NCBI GenBank assembly: GCA_944390745.1
Contig: CALXQK010000009.1
Location: 1-64,000 of the forward strand
Reading direction: 5' to 3'
From: an uncultured Duodenibacillus sp.
Lineage (GTDB): Bacteria > Pseudomonadota > Gammaproteobacteria > Burkholderiales > Burkholderiaceae_F
DNA length: 64,000 bases
Below the pieces are notes generated by a model, which searched no databases, was not told where the DNA came from, and worked only from the letters and a program-made list of their open reading frames with translations. This document shows positions 63,980 through 64,000 of the stretch, piece by piece. Made by a program: the position numbers and the translations under genes. Each line of letters starts with the position of its first letter. Position 1 is the first letter of the stretch.

Positions 63980-64000
63980 TTTCGTCTCCTCATTGATTGG

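Overview
This 64 kb window is high-GC, gene-dense bacterial chromosome. The gene content points to a betaproteobacterium of the Burkholderiales, most like the gut-associated Sutterellaceae. The clues are a YejABEF-like peptide importer, a complete iscRSUA-hscBA-fdx-iscX operon, prfB-lysS, a COG4255-type gene in front of recJ, a Tat-exported fumarate-reductase-like flavoprotein beside a LysR gene, and siderophore/TonB uptake. The taxonomic call is inference from gene content; no database was searched. I see no prophage, insertion sequence or CRISPR array.

Layout, left to right. 1-400: leader and promoter of an rRNA operon that leaves the window to the left, preceded by an initiator tRNA with its own promoter and terminator. 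600-6000: a divergent PyrD-like protein, a membrane iron-sulfur oxidoreductase, an IclR regulator and an Asp/Glu racemase-family protein. 6200-14500: pbpG, hrpA, argA, a yggX homologue and rpiA. 14700-17840: a DctS/FixL-type sensor kinase and FixJ-type regulator. 18000-20820: a COG4255-like gene overlapping recJ. 20900-25300: exbB-exbD-tonB and a TonB-dependent receptor under a Fur box. 25300-31800: yqaA-like gene, prfB with its programmed +1 frameshift, lysS, a Nudix hydrolase, exonuclease III and a MATE transporter. 31850-36690: a siderophore ABC importer with two tandem binding proteins and a strong Fur box. 36800-39450: the Tat flavoprotein and a divergent LysR gene. 39500-42100: an orphan ArdC-like antirestriction gene, then a decayed pair, a frameshifted metallo-beta-lactamase-fold gene and a 53-codon stump of a short-chain dehydrogenase. 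42350-48320: the isc operon with two candidate IscR sites in front of iscR. 48670-55930: an orphan amino-acid permease gene and the Yej-like importer. 56350-59070: ybgC-tolQ-tolR-tolA without tolB or pal. 59170-64000: a small membrane protein, an RlmN/Cfr-family radical SAM enzyme, brnQ and ntrC.

Iron is the main shared theme. The receptor, TonB-ExbB-ExbD and the CeuBCDE/YclNOPQ-like importer together make a complete outer-membrane-to-cytoplasm siderophore route. Both entry points carry Fur-box-like sequences, and the isc operon, under its own IscR control, uses the iron. Most of the window is core housekeeping. The least ordinary parts are the PyrD-like protein that has lost orotate-binding residues, the Fur-box-plus-terminator unit near 25.1-25.2 kb, the ArdC and pseudogene patch at 39.5-42.1 kb, and the membrane-anchored peptide-binding protein.
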